Positions 25,434 through 34,920 of a DNA stretch of 64,000 bases are shown piece after piece. Numbering within the stretch: the first letter of the stretch is position 1; every line of letters starts with the position of its first letter. This DNA is from an uncultured Lactobacillus sp. (GTDB lineage: Bacteria > Bacillota > Bacilli > Lactobacillales > Lactobacillaceae), in assembly GCA_937874185.1 (NCBI GenBank), contig CALNAK010000019.1, positions 226,938 to 290,937 on the forward strand. The letters are read 5' to 3'. Under the pieces are notes generated by a model that did no database searches, had not been told where the DNA came from, and saw nothing but the letters and a program-made list of their open reading frames with translations. Position numbers and translations under genes: made by a program.

Positions 25434-26012
25434 ATGACAAAAAAGTTATATTTAATGAGACATGGACAAACTTTATTCAACAAACTTGATAAGATACAGG
25501 GCGCTTGTGATTCACCTTTGACGGCTAAAGGAATTGAAGATGCTAAGGTAGTTGGTGAGTTTTTCAAAGAACAGAATTTGAAATTTGATAAGTTCTATTC
25601 ATCCACACAAGAGCGTGCTTCCGATACTTTGGAATTAATAACTGATCAACCTTATGAACGATTGAAGGGAATCAAAGAATGGAATTTCGGTATCTTCGAA
25701 GGCGAAAGTGAAGCCTTGATTCCTGATAATTATTTCTCACAGGATTCTTATGGAGATTTCTTTGTTGACTACGATGGTGAAGCTTTCCAAGCTGTTAAGG
25801 ATCGTGTAGCAAAGACATTAACCGATATCATGGAACAGGCTAATGATGGAGAAAGTGTCTTTACAGTAAGTCATGGGGCTGCTATATTATTATTCTTACA
25901 AACTTTATTACCAATGAAAGTTATTGAAGAGAAAGTTAGTTTGCATAACTGTGCTGTTATGGAATTGACTTTTGATGACGGTGAATTTAAGTTTGAAGAA
26001 CAAATAAGATAG
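25434..26012 (+). CDS. histidine phosphatase family protein (2)
   Basis: 192 residues, tandem paralogue of the preceding gene: LMRHGQTLFNKLDKIQGACD near the start and the same WNFGIFEGE and TVSHGAA motifs. GAGGAG lies eight bases ahead of the ATG, and its own short upstream region (25341-25433) suggests separate expression. A dispersed repeat begins immediately after the stop. Confidence 0.9.
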   Translation: MTKKLYLMRHGQTLFNKLDKIQGACDSPLTAKGIEDAKVVGEFFKEQNLKFDKFYSSTQERASDTLELITDQPYERLKGIKEWNFGIFEGESEALIPDNYFSQDSYGDFFVDYDGEAFQAVKDRVAKTLTDIMEQANDGESVFTVSHGAAILLFLQTLLPMKVIEEKVSLHNCAVMELTFDDGEFKFEEQIR

Positions 26013-26142
26013 AGAGTGGAGAGCAACGGTTAGATTCTGAGCATTTGCCTAAGGCTAGGAATTGCACGCGGCTTTTGCATGTGATTTGGGAAGTCAGGCA
26101 AAGCGGAGTGGAGGTGCCCTTGTGCAACTCATTTCAAATCAA
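26013..26142. repeat. dispersed GAGCATTTGC/long-hairpin repeat, copy 2
   Basis: TTAGATTCTGAGCATTTGCC and GGCAAAGCGGAGTGGAGG flank an inner palindromic part (GCACGCGG..TTTTGCATGTG). Starts at the stop codon of the phosphatase gene and is followed by a terminator. Confidence 0.7.
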
Positions 26143-26165
26143 ATAGATAATTCGAATAAATAAAA

Positions 26166-26203
26166 ATAAACACCTTCATTGAGTTGATGAGGGTGTTTTT
26201 GTT
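26166..26203 (+). terminator. intrinsic terminator
   Basis: AAACACCTTCAT/ATGAGGGTGTTT hairpin followed by T-rich sequence, after the repeat copy. Confidence 0.7.
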
Positions 26204-26266
26204 TAGAAATAATAGTTCAATAGAATATAATTGATACTGATAAATAAATATGAGGGTGATGGGTGT

Positions 26267-27382
26267 ATGAGTATAAAAATACTTCCCAAGAAGGTTCAAT
26301 TAACAGAACTTTTCTATGATTTAGTTTTTGTCTATGCAATTTCTCAAGCAACTGGTTTAATTCATCATATTCCAGAGGGATCCACGTTTTGGATACAATT
26401 TATTGTTTTCTCGGTCGTTATGATAGTATTCATTAATACTTGGATGGTTGAGACGGTTTTTACTAACCGTTTTGGACGTAATTCTATTAGCAATATAATG
26501 TTTTTCATGGTTGATATGGCAATACTTTTGTTCATGTCGAATAACTTTGTTGGTCGATTACAAAACTGGTTCCAACCCTTTGCGATTGCGACCGCATTAT
26601 TATCGGCAACGTTAGTTTTACAATATGTGGCAGTTTACCGAAAGGCTACAAAGCAAGTTGATAAGGATATTTCAAAACTGTTCATTTATATACTTTCGTT
26701 GCGGACAGGGATGTTACTAATTGGAGCGTTCTTGCCGTTTACACTTGGTATATCGGTTGCGTTAATTGGAATCATTGCAAGTTGGGTATTGCCTGGAATT
26801 TTTACTCCAAGAATGCGTAATAAGCCCATCAACTTCCCACATTTATTGGAGCGGGTTAATGCCTTGGTCATTATTTCTTTTGGTGAAGCAATTGTGGATA
26901 TAGCCCATTACTTTGATCTAAAGGCTTTGAATATTTATTCAATTTTTATTTTCGTCGTTATCTGTGCGCTGTTCATGTCATATATAACGCAATTTGATCA
27001 CTTTATTGATGAGAACAAAATTAATGAAACTGGAAATCGTTTGATTTATTTACACTATCCAATTTTATTTGGAATCAGTTTAATCACAGTTTCATTGAAT
27101 TTCATTGAGGAAACTGATATGTCCAAAGTATTCTCATCAGGAGTTCTATATGTTGGAATTATCTTATTTTATGTCGGATTATTTTTAGCAGACTATTATA
27201 ATAAATCAACATTGAAAAAGGAAAACTACGTTAGAGCTTGTTTCTGTATTTCAACAATTTTAGGTTTAATTATCAGTTTGTTTGCACCAACGTTTACTGT
27301 AATTGTTTTGGTTACATTACTTGTGACAGTTATAAATTCGTTTGTTCTGTCGATGAGCATGGTTTGGCAAACTAGAAAATAG
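26267..27382 (+). CDS. LtrA-family integral membrane protein
   Basis: 371 residues from ATG 26267 (GAGGGTGATGGG upstream); the longer frame lacks a site. About ten hydrophobic segments. The start KVQLTELFYDLVFVYAISQ and SFGEAIVDI near the middle are the two hallmark acidic motifs of the low-temperature-requirement A family, first found in Listeria. Biochemical role is unsettled. Monocistronic, with a terminator shared with the convergent XrtG-locus gene. Confidence 0.9.
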   Translation: MSIKILPKKVQLTELFYDLVFVYAISQATGLIHHIPEGSTFWIQFIVFSVVMIVFINTWMVETVFTNRFGRNSISNIMFFMVDMAILLFMSNNFVGRLQNWFQPFAIATALLSATLVLQYVAVYRKATKQVDKDISKLFIYILSLRTGMLLIGAFLPFTLGISVALIGIIASWVLPGIFTPRMRNKPINFPHLLERVNALVIISFGEAIVDIAHYFDLKALNIYSIFIFVVICALFMSYITQFDHFIDENKINETGNRLIYLHYPILFGISLITVSLNFIEETDMSKVFSSGVLYVGIILFYVGLFLADYYNKSTLKKENYVRACFCISTILGLIISLFAPTFTVIVLVTLLVTVINSFVLSMSMVWQTRK

Positions 27383-27422
27383 AAAAAATCCAGTCAAAAA
27401 TTAATTTGACTGGATTTTTTAT
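27383..27422. terminator. bidirectional terminator
   Basis: AAAAAATCCAGTCAAA/TTTGACTGGATTTTTT, with A and T runs on the two sides, lies between the convergent ltrA-like and membrane glycosyltransferase genes. Confidence 0.8.
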
Positions 27423-29002
27423 TATGAATTTTCAGGATTTGGTTTTGTGCCATTAAAACGATCTAAAAGTAATCGGATAGTATGCCAACTACGCTTGGAT
27501 GCCAATGTTGCTAACAATAGGAAGCATGGTAAATATTGAATTAAATAACGGCTACGACCGCCTTCGAATAGTAATAAGAAGATGAAACCACCGACTAATG
27601 ATAAACGAAGCATCTCTCGAAAATTCATCTGTTCACCCCAGCCTAAGGCGATAATGGTCAATAGGCCAACCCACCAGAATTGAGCAAGAAAACGGAAGTC
27701 AGCAATATGAGTTCCGTATAGGAAAATGTAATTCTTTAATTTATTAGCAAATCCATGTTGACTTGGTTTTTGATTTTCACGGAAGAAATGGCCTTCTTTT
27801 AACCAGCCAAAAGTTCCGTCAGCTGTATTATTTCGTTGTTTAAGGACAATAAATTTCAAATAGCCTAATGGTCCAAGTTCTTTAAGTCGTTTGCTCAACA
27901 TCTTTTTTGAGTAGGCAACTTTTTGATCTTTTGTTTGCAAAACAGCCATGGCGACAGCTTGTTTTTCACTATATCCACCTTCACCATAGACTGCAATGGC
28001 AGCAAAATGAATTGCTGGAACCACCCGTGATTTGTTGATTTTGATATAAGTTTGGTTTTGAACGGCATTGTTGATAACTGCGTAAGTACCGCCGGCAGCA
28101 CCGATGGTCAATAAAGTTACTAGTAGAGTAATGCCAGTACCATTCCAAGTCCAATGTTTTGTTTTGGCAAACCAGTTCAGGATGGCTACGATAACCATAG
28201 CAATTATTGGAATAATAGCTGATGGTTTTAAAGGATAGATAAAAGCGGCAGATATGCCAAGAAGGATAGAAAAGATCCCACGGATCAATAGTGATGAAGG
28301 GGATTTTTTAGTATAACCAATCATGGCGGCACAAAGTAAGGTCATTGAAACGAATGGTAAAACCCAGGCATCTGAATAAGGCATTAGAATACTAGGGAAT
28401 ATTGCTAACCAAGCAGCATGCATATATATACCGATACTCAGAGAATCTCGTTTGACTACAATAATTGTTAGAAGATTTATGATTGCGGAAATATCAACTA
28501 ACACAAGAGTTAAATAATCAAAAAATTGCCAAGAACTTTGACCAGTATGAACAACTAGCCAGCGCATAACTAACATGATAGGCAAGTTATTCTGATTGAT
28601 ACTGTAATAAGCATTAACACCTGGTTCTAGGACGTGTAATGGATTGACAGCAGCATAGTGCAACATACCAGCATCGAAGCCACTAACAGGGTGAACATAG
28701 GTAACAAAAATAATTTGCCAGATAACTACCAATATTAATAGTATGCTAGCGGTCCACAATTGATGAGTGATAAAAATATTTTTCATGATTTGTCGAAATT
28801 TTGGATAGGCAATTAATGAAATTGTGATAGCTAATGCTGAAATAACAAAAGTAGTAGTTACCCAAGTTGTACTGGTACCGAAAACCCAGTTGTCACCAAT
28901 CTTCAGATTGCTAGATGTCCAAGCAAAGAATAAGGTCAATAAAAAGAGAATTCTCCAAAATATATTGATGATACGATGACCAAAATCAGCAAGTAAATGC
29001 AC
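27422..29002 (-). CDS. XrtG-associated polytopic membrane glycosyltransferase (TIGR03766-like)
   Basis: About 526 residues from a GTG at 29002, eight bases after GGAGG; the ATG at 29017 contains the GGAGG inside its own frame and is unlikely. Ten or more membrane segments with an extracytoplasmic FDAGMLHYAAVNPLH loop near residue 110, as in GT39/GT-C-like mannosyltransferases. This layout matches the integral membrane glycosyltransferase that accompanies exosortase G. It is divergent from the PTPS-related, Firmicu-CTERM, xrtG and glycosyltransferase genes, and would add sugars outside the membrane. Confidence 0.7.
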   Translation of the reverse strand: MHLLADFGHRIINIFWRILFLLTLFFAWTSSNLKIGDNWVFGTSTTWVTTTFVISALAITISLIAYPKFRQIMKNIFITHQLWTASILLILVVIWQIIFVTYVHPVSGFDAGMLHYAAVNPLHVLEPGVNAYYSINQNNLPIMLVMRWLVVHTGQSSWQFFDYLTLVLVDISAIINLLTIIVVKRDSLSIGIYMHAAWLAIFPSILMPYSDAWVLPFVSMTLLCAAMIGYTKKSPSSLLIRGIFSILLGISAAFIYPLKPSAIIPIIAMVIVAILNWFAKTKHWTWNGTGITLLVTLLTIGAAGGTYAVINNAVQNQTYIKINKSRVVPAIHFAAIAVYGEGGYSEKQAVAMAVLQTKDQKVAYSKKMLSKRLKELGPLGYLKFIVLKQRNNTADGTFGWLKEGHFFRENQKPSQHGFANKLKNYIFLYGTHIADFRFLAQFWWVGLLTIIALGWGEQMNFREMLRLSLVGGFIFLLLFEGGRSRYLIQYLPCFLLLATLASKRSWHTIRLLLDRFNGTKPNPENS

Positions 29003-29134
29003 GTGAGAAACCTCCATTACGTAGTAACTATCAAAAAAATTATAACATTTAAATAAAGACAGTTGTCTATTGTAAAAGCAAATAGGTTCAACTAAGATTA
29101 CCTATAGTAGTACAGTCATGGGAGGTATTGTATC

Positions 29135-29500
29135 GTGGTAAAAAAATACACTTACAAAATCAAATCTTATATTAATGCCAGCCATGCAATTCGTTGGGAA
29201 TCAGGTGTGGGTAAAAAACATTCTCATACTTGGGAAATAGTTTGCGAACTACATACGACTGATGCTATGGTTGCCTTCTTTGATATTGAAAAAAATTTAC
29301 ATGAGGCACTGGATGGATTGTCAGGTAAGTTCTTGAATGATTTACCAGAATTTAAAACAGTAAATCCAACAGTAGAAAATATAACGGAGTATCTTTTTAA
29401 TAAGATAGATACTATTTTACGTGAAAACAAAGCTGAATTAGTACGAATTGAAGTTAGTGATTCGCCGATTCGGTCGTATTGTATTGACGTAAGTGAATAA
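29135..29500 (+). CDS. 6-pyruvoyl-tetrahydropterin synthase-related protein (TIGR03112-like)
   Basis: 121 residues from a GTG 11 bases after GGGAGG. The zinc histidines of the PTPS/QueD fold are conserved: His17 in ASHAIRW, then His29 and His31 in KKHSHTW. The usual catalytic Cys between them is absent. The short PTPS relative is a standard companion of exosortase G in Firmicutes, in which its role is unknown. First gene of a + strand cluster; the next gene starts 65 bp on. Confidence 0.75.
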   Translation: MVKKYTYKIKSYINASHAIRWESGVGKKHSHTWEIVCELHTTDAMVAFFDIEKNLHEALDGLSGKFLNDLPEFKTVNPTVENITEYLFNKIDTILRENKAELVRIEVSDSPIRSYCIDVSE

Positions 29501-29565
29501 AAAATAAATATTATTTCATTAATGAAGTCGATGAAGATGCTATTTTTTTGAGGGGGGAAAACACC

Positions 29566-30837
29566 ATGAATCGTAAATTAAAGTTAATGATTTCTTTTTT
29601 AGCTGTATTAATAGGGATGATTTGGACTGTCAAACCCGTATCAGCTGCATCTGATATAAATATTGACGGTGATGTTTCAGATTGGGATCAAGTTACTAAG
29701 GTTACTACCAGCAGTAAAGCACAAGTAGCTATGATTGTACGAGATGGCATGCTTTATTACTACGTTGCTTCTAATCCAACCGGGGTTGCTCCAGCTAATG
29801 ATAATGGCTGGGCTGCTAGCAATAAATTTTCACTCCAGGCTTATGAACTAACGGTGGGGAATAAAGTCTATAATTTAACACCACAATCAAAAAAAGGTAA
29901 TAATTATCAAGTTCCATCTAAAATTGGAGATAAATCTGAAGTAGATGTAAATGTTTATAGTAATGGTGGATACAATAATAATGGTAAGGCGAGTGGCTAT
30001 GTATCTAGGATAAAGAGTAATAGTAAGGATGGTTATCAAGATGTTTTTGAAGGTCGAGTAGCTTTGTCTGATTTAGAATTAAAGGATACTGATACTGAGT
30101 TTAAGCTTAGTGGTGGTGGATATAATCTAGGTAACTATACCGTGAAAACAGCCAATGATACTAAAGCTCCAGTTGTCCCAGGAGACGATGGATCCAAAGG
30201 TGATGGCGGATCTAGTTACAAAGGTCATGCCAATATTAACATTGATGGTGGTTTTGATGATTGGTCTGATATTACAAAGACTAAGATTCGTGAAACGGGT
30301 GATGATTATAATGTTAAAGAAGGTGCATTGTTGCAATACAATGGTGATGTCTATATTTATATTAATATGTCACCACACATGGGTAACGGATATGCTGCAT
30401 TACAACCATCAGGTTATAAATTAACTATTGGTAATAAAACTTATGATTTAACTGTTAAAAATACAAATGGGGATAAATACACTTCATTGAATAGTACGGG
30501 TGAAACCAAGAATATTATTATGGATATATATGATTCCCAAGATAATAAGTATGTCGGTAAACCAGCTGGAGTAGATGGTAGTGTTACTCGTAAAGCGACA
30601 GATGCCGGTGGAGATACTGATATATTTGAAATCAAAATTCCCTTAAAGGACTTCGTTGGGTCTAGTGACGATGGTCAAACTATTAGTTTGGTAAACCATA
30701 ATTTGGGTGATCAAAAAATGGTTGCTACGGGTGGTAGTACTGGCCCAGTAGTGTTAGCTAGCATCGGATTTGGAATTGCTTTGTTTGGATTATGGCAGTT
30801 TGATCGTCGAAAAAAGCATAACGAGGTAACCAAATGA
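29566..30837 (+). CDS. Firmicu-CTERM surface protein, probable XrtG substrate
   Basis: 423 residues from ATG 29566 (GAGGGGGG upstream; the in-frame TTG at 29548 is discounted). Signal peptide (about 3-27), then two tandem beta-sandwich domains, each opening with a DGDVSDW- or DGGFDDW-type motif (about 33-39 and 225-231) as in CBM9/DOMON folds, joined by a Gly/Ser/Asp linker. The C-terminus has GGSTGP near residues 389-394, a hydrophobic stretch and a basic tail DRRKK: the tripartite Firmicu-CTERM sorting signal. It overlaps xrtG by 4 bases. Confidence 0.8.
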   Translation: MNRKLKLMISFLAVLIGMIWTVKPVSAASDINIDGDVSDWDQVTKVTTSSKAQVAMIVRDGMLYYYVASNPTGVAPANDNGWAASNKFSLQAYELTVGNKVYNLTPQSKKGNNYQVPSKIGDKSEVDVNVYSNGGYNNNGKASGYVSRIKSNSKDGYQDVFEGRVALSDLELKDTDTEFKLSGGGYNLGNYTVKTANDTKAPVVPGDDGSKGDGGSSYKGHANINIDGGFDDWSDITKTKIRETGDDYNVKEGALLQYNGDVYIYINMSPHMGNGYAALQPSGYKLTIGNKTYDLTVKNTNGDKYTSLNSTGETKNIIMDIYDSQDNKYVGKPAGVDGSVTRKATDAGGDTDIFEIKIPLKDFVGSSDDGQTISLVNHNLGDQKMVATGGSTGPVVLASIGFGIALFGLWQFDRRKKHNEVTK

Positions 30838-31436
30838 ATCCATTATTGATATTTGGTGTCCTTATATGGTTATACGTGTTATCAGTTTTACGTAGAGTCC
30901 AATTACCAGCCTATTTCTTCATTGTCGGCAGTGTTGGACTCTTTTTCATCTTAATTTCATTGAGCAATCCTTATTGGGTCTGGTTCTTTACCCATGCTGT
31001 CATTACCGCAATTTCTGGATTGGGAGCTATTACCGGAATGTGTAAAGTAATGGCTCAATATGGAATTGTTCATATTTTGAGTACTAACGCCACGACTATG
31101 TTGACGATTGATTATGAATGTTCAGGAATCATCGAGACAATGGCATTTATAGCACTGATAGTTTTCTTTCCAACTTATCAAATTCGAGAACGAGTTTTTT
31201 ACGCAGTCTTCGGAATGTTGTGGATTTATTTGGATAATGTATTGCGTCTAACTATTGTGATAACAATTGTTCATTTCTTTGGTCCAGAAAGTTTCTTTCT
31301 TGCACATACGATTATTGGACGGTTGGTATTTTATGTTTTAGTAATTATTTTATACTACAATGTTTTTACTTATTCCCAAATGGCACGAGGAATATATTTC
31401 AAATTTCATCCGAAACAGAGAGGTAAAAAGCAATGA
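30834..31436 (+). CDS. xrtG: exosortase family protein XrtG
   Basis: 200 residues with five or six hydrophobic segments. The exosortase/archaeosortase catalytic triad is visible: Cys96 in ECSG, Arg138 in NVLRL and His158 in AHTI. The enzyme cleaves the C-terminal sorting signal of its substrate and passes it to an acceptor. XrtG is the Gram-positive branch, paired with a Firmicu-CTERM protein. Start codon overlaps the substrate gene stop (ATGA) and its own stop overlaps the next start, so the three genes are translationally coupled. Confidence 0.85.
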   Translation: MNPLLIFGVLIWLYVLSVLRRVQLPAYFFIVGSVGLFFILISLSNPYWVWFFTHAVITAISGLGAITGMCKVMAQYGIVHILSTNATTMLTIDYECSGIIETMAFIALIVFFPTYQIRERVFYAVFGMLWIYLDNVLRLTIVITIVHFFGPESFFLAHTIIGRLVFYVLVIILYYNVFTYSQMARGIYFKFHPKQRGKKQ

Positions 31437-32800
31437 TTCATTATTGGTTGCAATTAACCTTCTTCAAAATGGGCTTTTGGATAACTTGGACAATAATTCC
31501 AGTATTAGTTGAAATCATACCGTCAATAATCTCGGCGTTTCGAGTCTATTATCGAGGAAAGCATCAAGTTGAATTAGAGCCACCGGCTAAGTTGCCATTC
31601 ATTTCTGTTTTGGTGCCAGTGTATAATTCCGAAGATACTTTATATGATTGTCTGAATTCAATTGTTAAATCGACTTATCCAGTTGATTTAATGCAAGTGA
31701 TAGTTATCAATAATCAGAGTACCGATAATAGTTTTGGTGTTTTTGCGAATGCTCAAGATAACTTTGAAACTTTGCATTTGTCAATTATTAATACGGAAAA
31801 AGGTAAAGCTCAAGCACTGAATGTGGCAATGTATAATGCCATTGGGACTTATGTTATAAGTATTGATAGTGATGGAACTCTTGAACCAAGTGCTCTTATG
31901 AATATGGTTTTAAGATTTGAAAACGATTCGCAAATAGCTGCTATGACAGGTACCATTTTGTCAGATAAGCATCAGATAAAAAAAACTAAGAGTCATCGTT
32001 TACGTAGGATTCAAAAGAATGAGTATTTTGAGTATGCTCAAGCCTTTTTGTCAGGTCGAACAATTGAATCTATGCATAATCAACTTTTTACTATGTCAGG
32101 GGCATTTTCAGCTTTCCGGCGGGATGTGTTATATAACACTTTCATGTACAATACATCCACAGTTGGTGAAGATACTGATATGACATTTCAAATTCGACAA
32201 CGTCTAGGGGACAAAATTATTCTTTGCCATGATGCTATATTCTATATTGGACCAGTTAGTGGTTGGTCGGAACTTTATACTCAACGCCAGCGCTGGCAAC
32301 GTGGTGAATTGGAATCGGTTCATAATTATACTGAAAATAAGATTGGTCTAGGTAATTTCTTTGATAATTTTCTAGTAAGAAGATTAATGATTGATCATAC
32401 ATTTATGTTTCAAAAGATGATTTGGTTCTTTGCCAGTATAGTTTTGCTATTCTTCCGTTATTCACCAGTCGTTTTGGCAGCTTCATACATTTTGATTTAT
32501 TTTTTGTATGTGGTAGTTGAATGCCTGAATTTCATCTGTGTTCGAACCCTATTAGTGAAATTTCCAGAGGAACGAAAGTTTTATACTCAGCAGTGGTGGA
32601 CAGTCTTTACATTACCCGGATATAACTTAGTTTGTTTCTGGATCCGATTGATTGGAACGATTAATATGATGGTTAGACCAGCGGATTGGGATAGTAAACG
32701 ACCAAATGTTGAAGCTAAGGAAGTACGTAAACAGGTCAGTTCTGACTTTAAAGAAATATTAGGAAGTTATACGAAGAAGTCGAATAATAAAAATGATTGA
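31433..32800 (+). CDS. family 2 glycosyltransferase, exosortase G-associated (TIGR03111-like)
   Basis: 455 residues. N-terminal membrane segment, then a GT-A fold with VPVYNSEDTL (60-69), a SIDSDGT metal site and QRQRW (the QxxRW motif of processive synthases), then three or four C-terminal membrane segments. It could build the glycan to which the sorted protein is attached or by which it is modified. Ends the XrtG cluster; a composite repeat starts 40 bp after the stop. Confidence 0.85.
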   Translation: MIHYWLQLTFFKMGFWITWTIIPVLVEIIPSIISAFRVYYRGKHQVELEPPAKLPFISVLVPVYNSEDTLYDCLNSIVKSTYPVDLMQVIVINNQSTDNSFGVFANAQDNFETLHLSIINTEKGKAQALNVAMYNAIGTYVISIDSDGTLEPSALMNMVLRFENDSQIAAMTGTILSDKHQIKKTKSHRLRRIQKNEYFEYAQAFLSGRTIESMHNQLFTMSGAFSAFRRDVLYNTFMYNTSTVGEDTDMTFQIRQRLGDKIILCHDAIFYIGPVSGWSELYTQRQRWQRGELESVHNYTENKIGLGNFFDNFLVRRLMIDHTFMFQKMIWFFASIVLLFFRYSPVVLAASYILIYFLYVVVECLNFICVRTLLVKFPEERKFYTQQWWTVFTLPGYNLVCFWIRLIGTINMMVRPADWDSKRPNVEAKEVRKQVSSDFKEILGSYTKKSNNKND

Positions 32801-32840
32801 ATTGTATATAGGATTGTTTCTATTACTAGGATAGTGTGTA

Positions 32841-33310
32841 ATTTCCGCCTTCCATGAAAATACGATTGGGTTGGAACATAGCCGGCACAACTTGAAGCCA
32901 ACGATGAACCTGTTGTCTACAAGCTTGGCCTTTGACTAAGCTGGCAAAGTACGCCAACCAAGTCAAACTTGGCTATTGAACCCATCGAATTTTCATTCCA
33001 GACTAATTGGTAACTTTATTTGATTTTGAATTGAATTCTTTATAGATAACATAAAAGGCGTTAATTCTTTTACCATAAGGTATTCTGGGATAAATTGAAT
33101 TAGTGCTTCTGATTTAGAATGAAGATTAATAACAAAACGCAAACTAGCTCGGAACAGGGAAGAAAAATGGCTCAATAGCGAAATTTTTCTTAGCTGACGA
33201 AGTCAGGTTAGAAAAAGGCCAATCTTGGAAACAATTCCGAACTTTGGAATTGATTTCAAGTTGTGCCCGCTATGTTCCAGCCGATTTTTCTTCCTTGTGG
33301 AGAGCGGCAT
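32841..33310. repeat. ~470 bp composite cloverleaf repeat, second copy
   Basis: Reverse complement of the unit at 13678-14156, with both cloverleaf arms and the central GCGTTAATTC/GAATTAGTGC hairpin. End sequences ATTTCCGCCTTCC and GGAGAGCGGCAT. It lies between the XrtG cluster and the ABC importer; the 60-codon frame through it is not credible coding sequence. Confidence 0.8.
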
Positions 33311-33390
33311 CTCCACACTAACTTAAATTAATAAATTTTATATGGTCATATTTCAGTTCTTGATGGAGTATGGCTATTTATTTTGGACGC

Positions 33391-33433
33391 AAAAAAACAA
33401 GCTAACAAATTAATGTCAGCTTGTTTTTTAATT
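33391..33433. terminator. bidirectional terminator
   Basis: AAAAAACAAGCT..ACA pairs with TGT..AGCTTGTTTTTT. On the minus strand it ends the metA-cysK-ABC operon. Confidence 0.75.
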
Positions 33434-33439
33434 GAGGTT

Positions 33440-34195
33440 TTATTTAAGCATCTTATCATCTTTAAATGTAATACCAGATAGGAAATCTTTAATTCTAGTT
33501 GTTGGGTGATTGAAAAATTCATCGGTCTCACCATCAAATAGAATATTACCATCTTCAACGAAAACAATTTTATCCGCAACTGAACGGGCAAATTCCATAT
33601 TGTGAGTCACAATAATCATAGATTGGCCCATTTTACTTAGTTCTTCAAGAATTAATAATACTTGGGTCTCCAACTCTGGGTCCAGAGCACTCGTAGGTTC
33701 GTCCAGAAGAATGTAATCAGGATTCATGGCTAATGCACGGCAAATGGAAATACGTTGCTGCTGACCACCTGAGAGCTGACTAGGGTAACGGTCGGCATAA
33801 TCTCCTAAACCAACTTGGCTCAATAACTTACGTGCATGTTCTTCAGTTTCCTTTTTAGGTTTCTTGAGAACTGTTACTGGAGCAGTTGTAATATTTTGGA
33901 GAACAGTCAAGTTAGGGAAGAGATTCCAGTTTTGGAAAACCATACTAGTTTTCTTACGGATATCAAAACTCTTCTTCTTAGAAAGTGGTTCTGAATAATC
34001 TAAACTAATATCAGAAAAACTTAGAGTTCCACTTTCGGGTCTAACTAGAAGGTCGAGTGATCGTAACAATGTTGACTTACCAGAACCGGAAGGTCCTAAG
34101 ATAACTGATGTTTTACCATCGGGAAATTCAACGTTGAGGTTTTTGAGAACCTCTTTCCCGTCATATTTTTTAACAACATTTTTTAATGTAATCAT
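33440..34195 (-). CDS. amino-acid (probably cystine) ABC transporter ATPase
   Basis: 251 residues. Walker A GPSGSGKST (34-42), signature LSGGQQQR and Walker B ILLDEPTSAL are all intact, in the order of the polar-amino-acid (GlnQ/TcyC) subfamily. It powers uptake together with the permease and binding protein. Start overlaps the permease stop by one base. The operon position after cysK, under a Cys-codon leader, points to cystine or another sulfur compound. Confidence 0.85.
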   Translation of the reverse strand: MITLKNVVKKYDGKEVLKNLNVEFPDGKTSVILGPSGSGKSTLLRSLDLLVRPESGTLSFSDISLDYSEPLSKKKSFDIRKKTSMVFQNWNLFPNLTVLQNITTAPVTVLKKPKKETEEHARKLLSQVGLGDYADRYPSQLSGGQQQRISICRALAMNPDYILLDEPTSALDPELETQVLLILEELSKMGQSMIIVTHNMEFARSVADKIVFVEDGNILFDGETDEFFNHPTTRIKDFLSGITFKDDKMLK

Positions 34196-34890
34196 TAGGC
34201 TGCACTTCCTTTAACATATCTTGAAGTTCTGCGTTCTAAGTAATGTTGCAATAGAGTTAGAAGTGAGCAGACAACAGCGTAAAGGAAAGCGGCGAGTGAA
34301 TACATCAAGAGTGGTTGATAGTTTTTAGCGGTAATTTGTTGACTAACTTGGAACATTTCCAAAATCGTAATAGAACTTGCCAAAGAAGTATCCTTAACTA
34401 ATCCAATAAATGAGTTTGAAAGTGGTGGTAAAGCTATTCTAACTGCTTGTGGTAAAACAACTTTCATCAATGTTTGTCTTGTTGTGAAGTTCAATGTGAA
34501 CGCTGCGTCCCATTGATCTTGAGGTACGGATAACAAAGCTGAACGGATTGTTTCTGAAGCATAAGCACCAGTATTCATTGAGAAACCGATAACGGCAGCA
34601 ATGAATGGTGATAGTTCGATCCCGGCACTAGGTAGTCCAAAGAAAATAATAAATAATTGAACTAGTAGTGGAGTGGAACGGAATAGCCAAACGTAAAAGT
34701 CAGCGATTGCTCGAAGGACCATCCAAGGATATTTGATTAATTTGTTTTCGCTAGGTTGAATGAATTTGACTAAGGCTGTAAGAACGGCCAAAATCAAACC
34801 GAAGATGAATGCAATGATTGCCAGTGGAATGGTGTACTGCAACATTGCAGTAATCATTTCTGGTAGAGATGTAACGATGATATGCCACAT
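34195..34890 (-). CDS. amino-acid (probably cystine) ABC transporter permease
   Basis: 231 residues with five membrane segments and the EAA-type inner motif AFTLNFTTRQTLMKVVLPQA (141-160), as in His/Glu/Gln/Arg/opine permeases. One polypeptide, so it would act as a homodimer. Lies between binding protein and ATPase genes with short spacing. Confidence 0.85.
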   Translation of the reverse strand: MWHIIVTSLPEMITAMLQYTIPLAIIAFIFGLILAVLTALVKFIQPSENKLIKYPWMVLRAIADFYVWLFRSTPLLVQLFIIFFGLPSAGIELSPFIAAVIGFSMNTGAYASETIRSALLSVPQDQWDAAFTLNFTTRQTLMKVVLPQAVRIALPPLSNSFIGLVKDTSLASSITILEMFQVSQQITAKNYQPLLMYSLAAFLYAVVCSLLTLLQHYLERRTSRYVKGSAA

Positions 34891-34920
34891 TTAATGAGAA
34901 CCCCCTCAATGAGTTAATAA

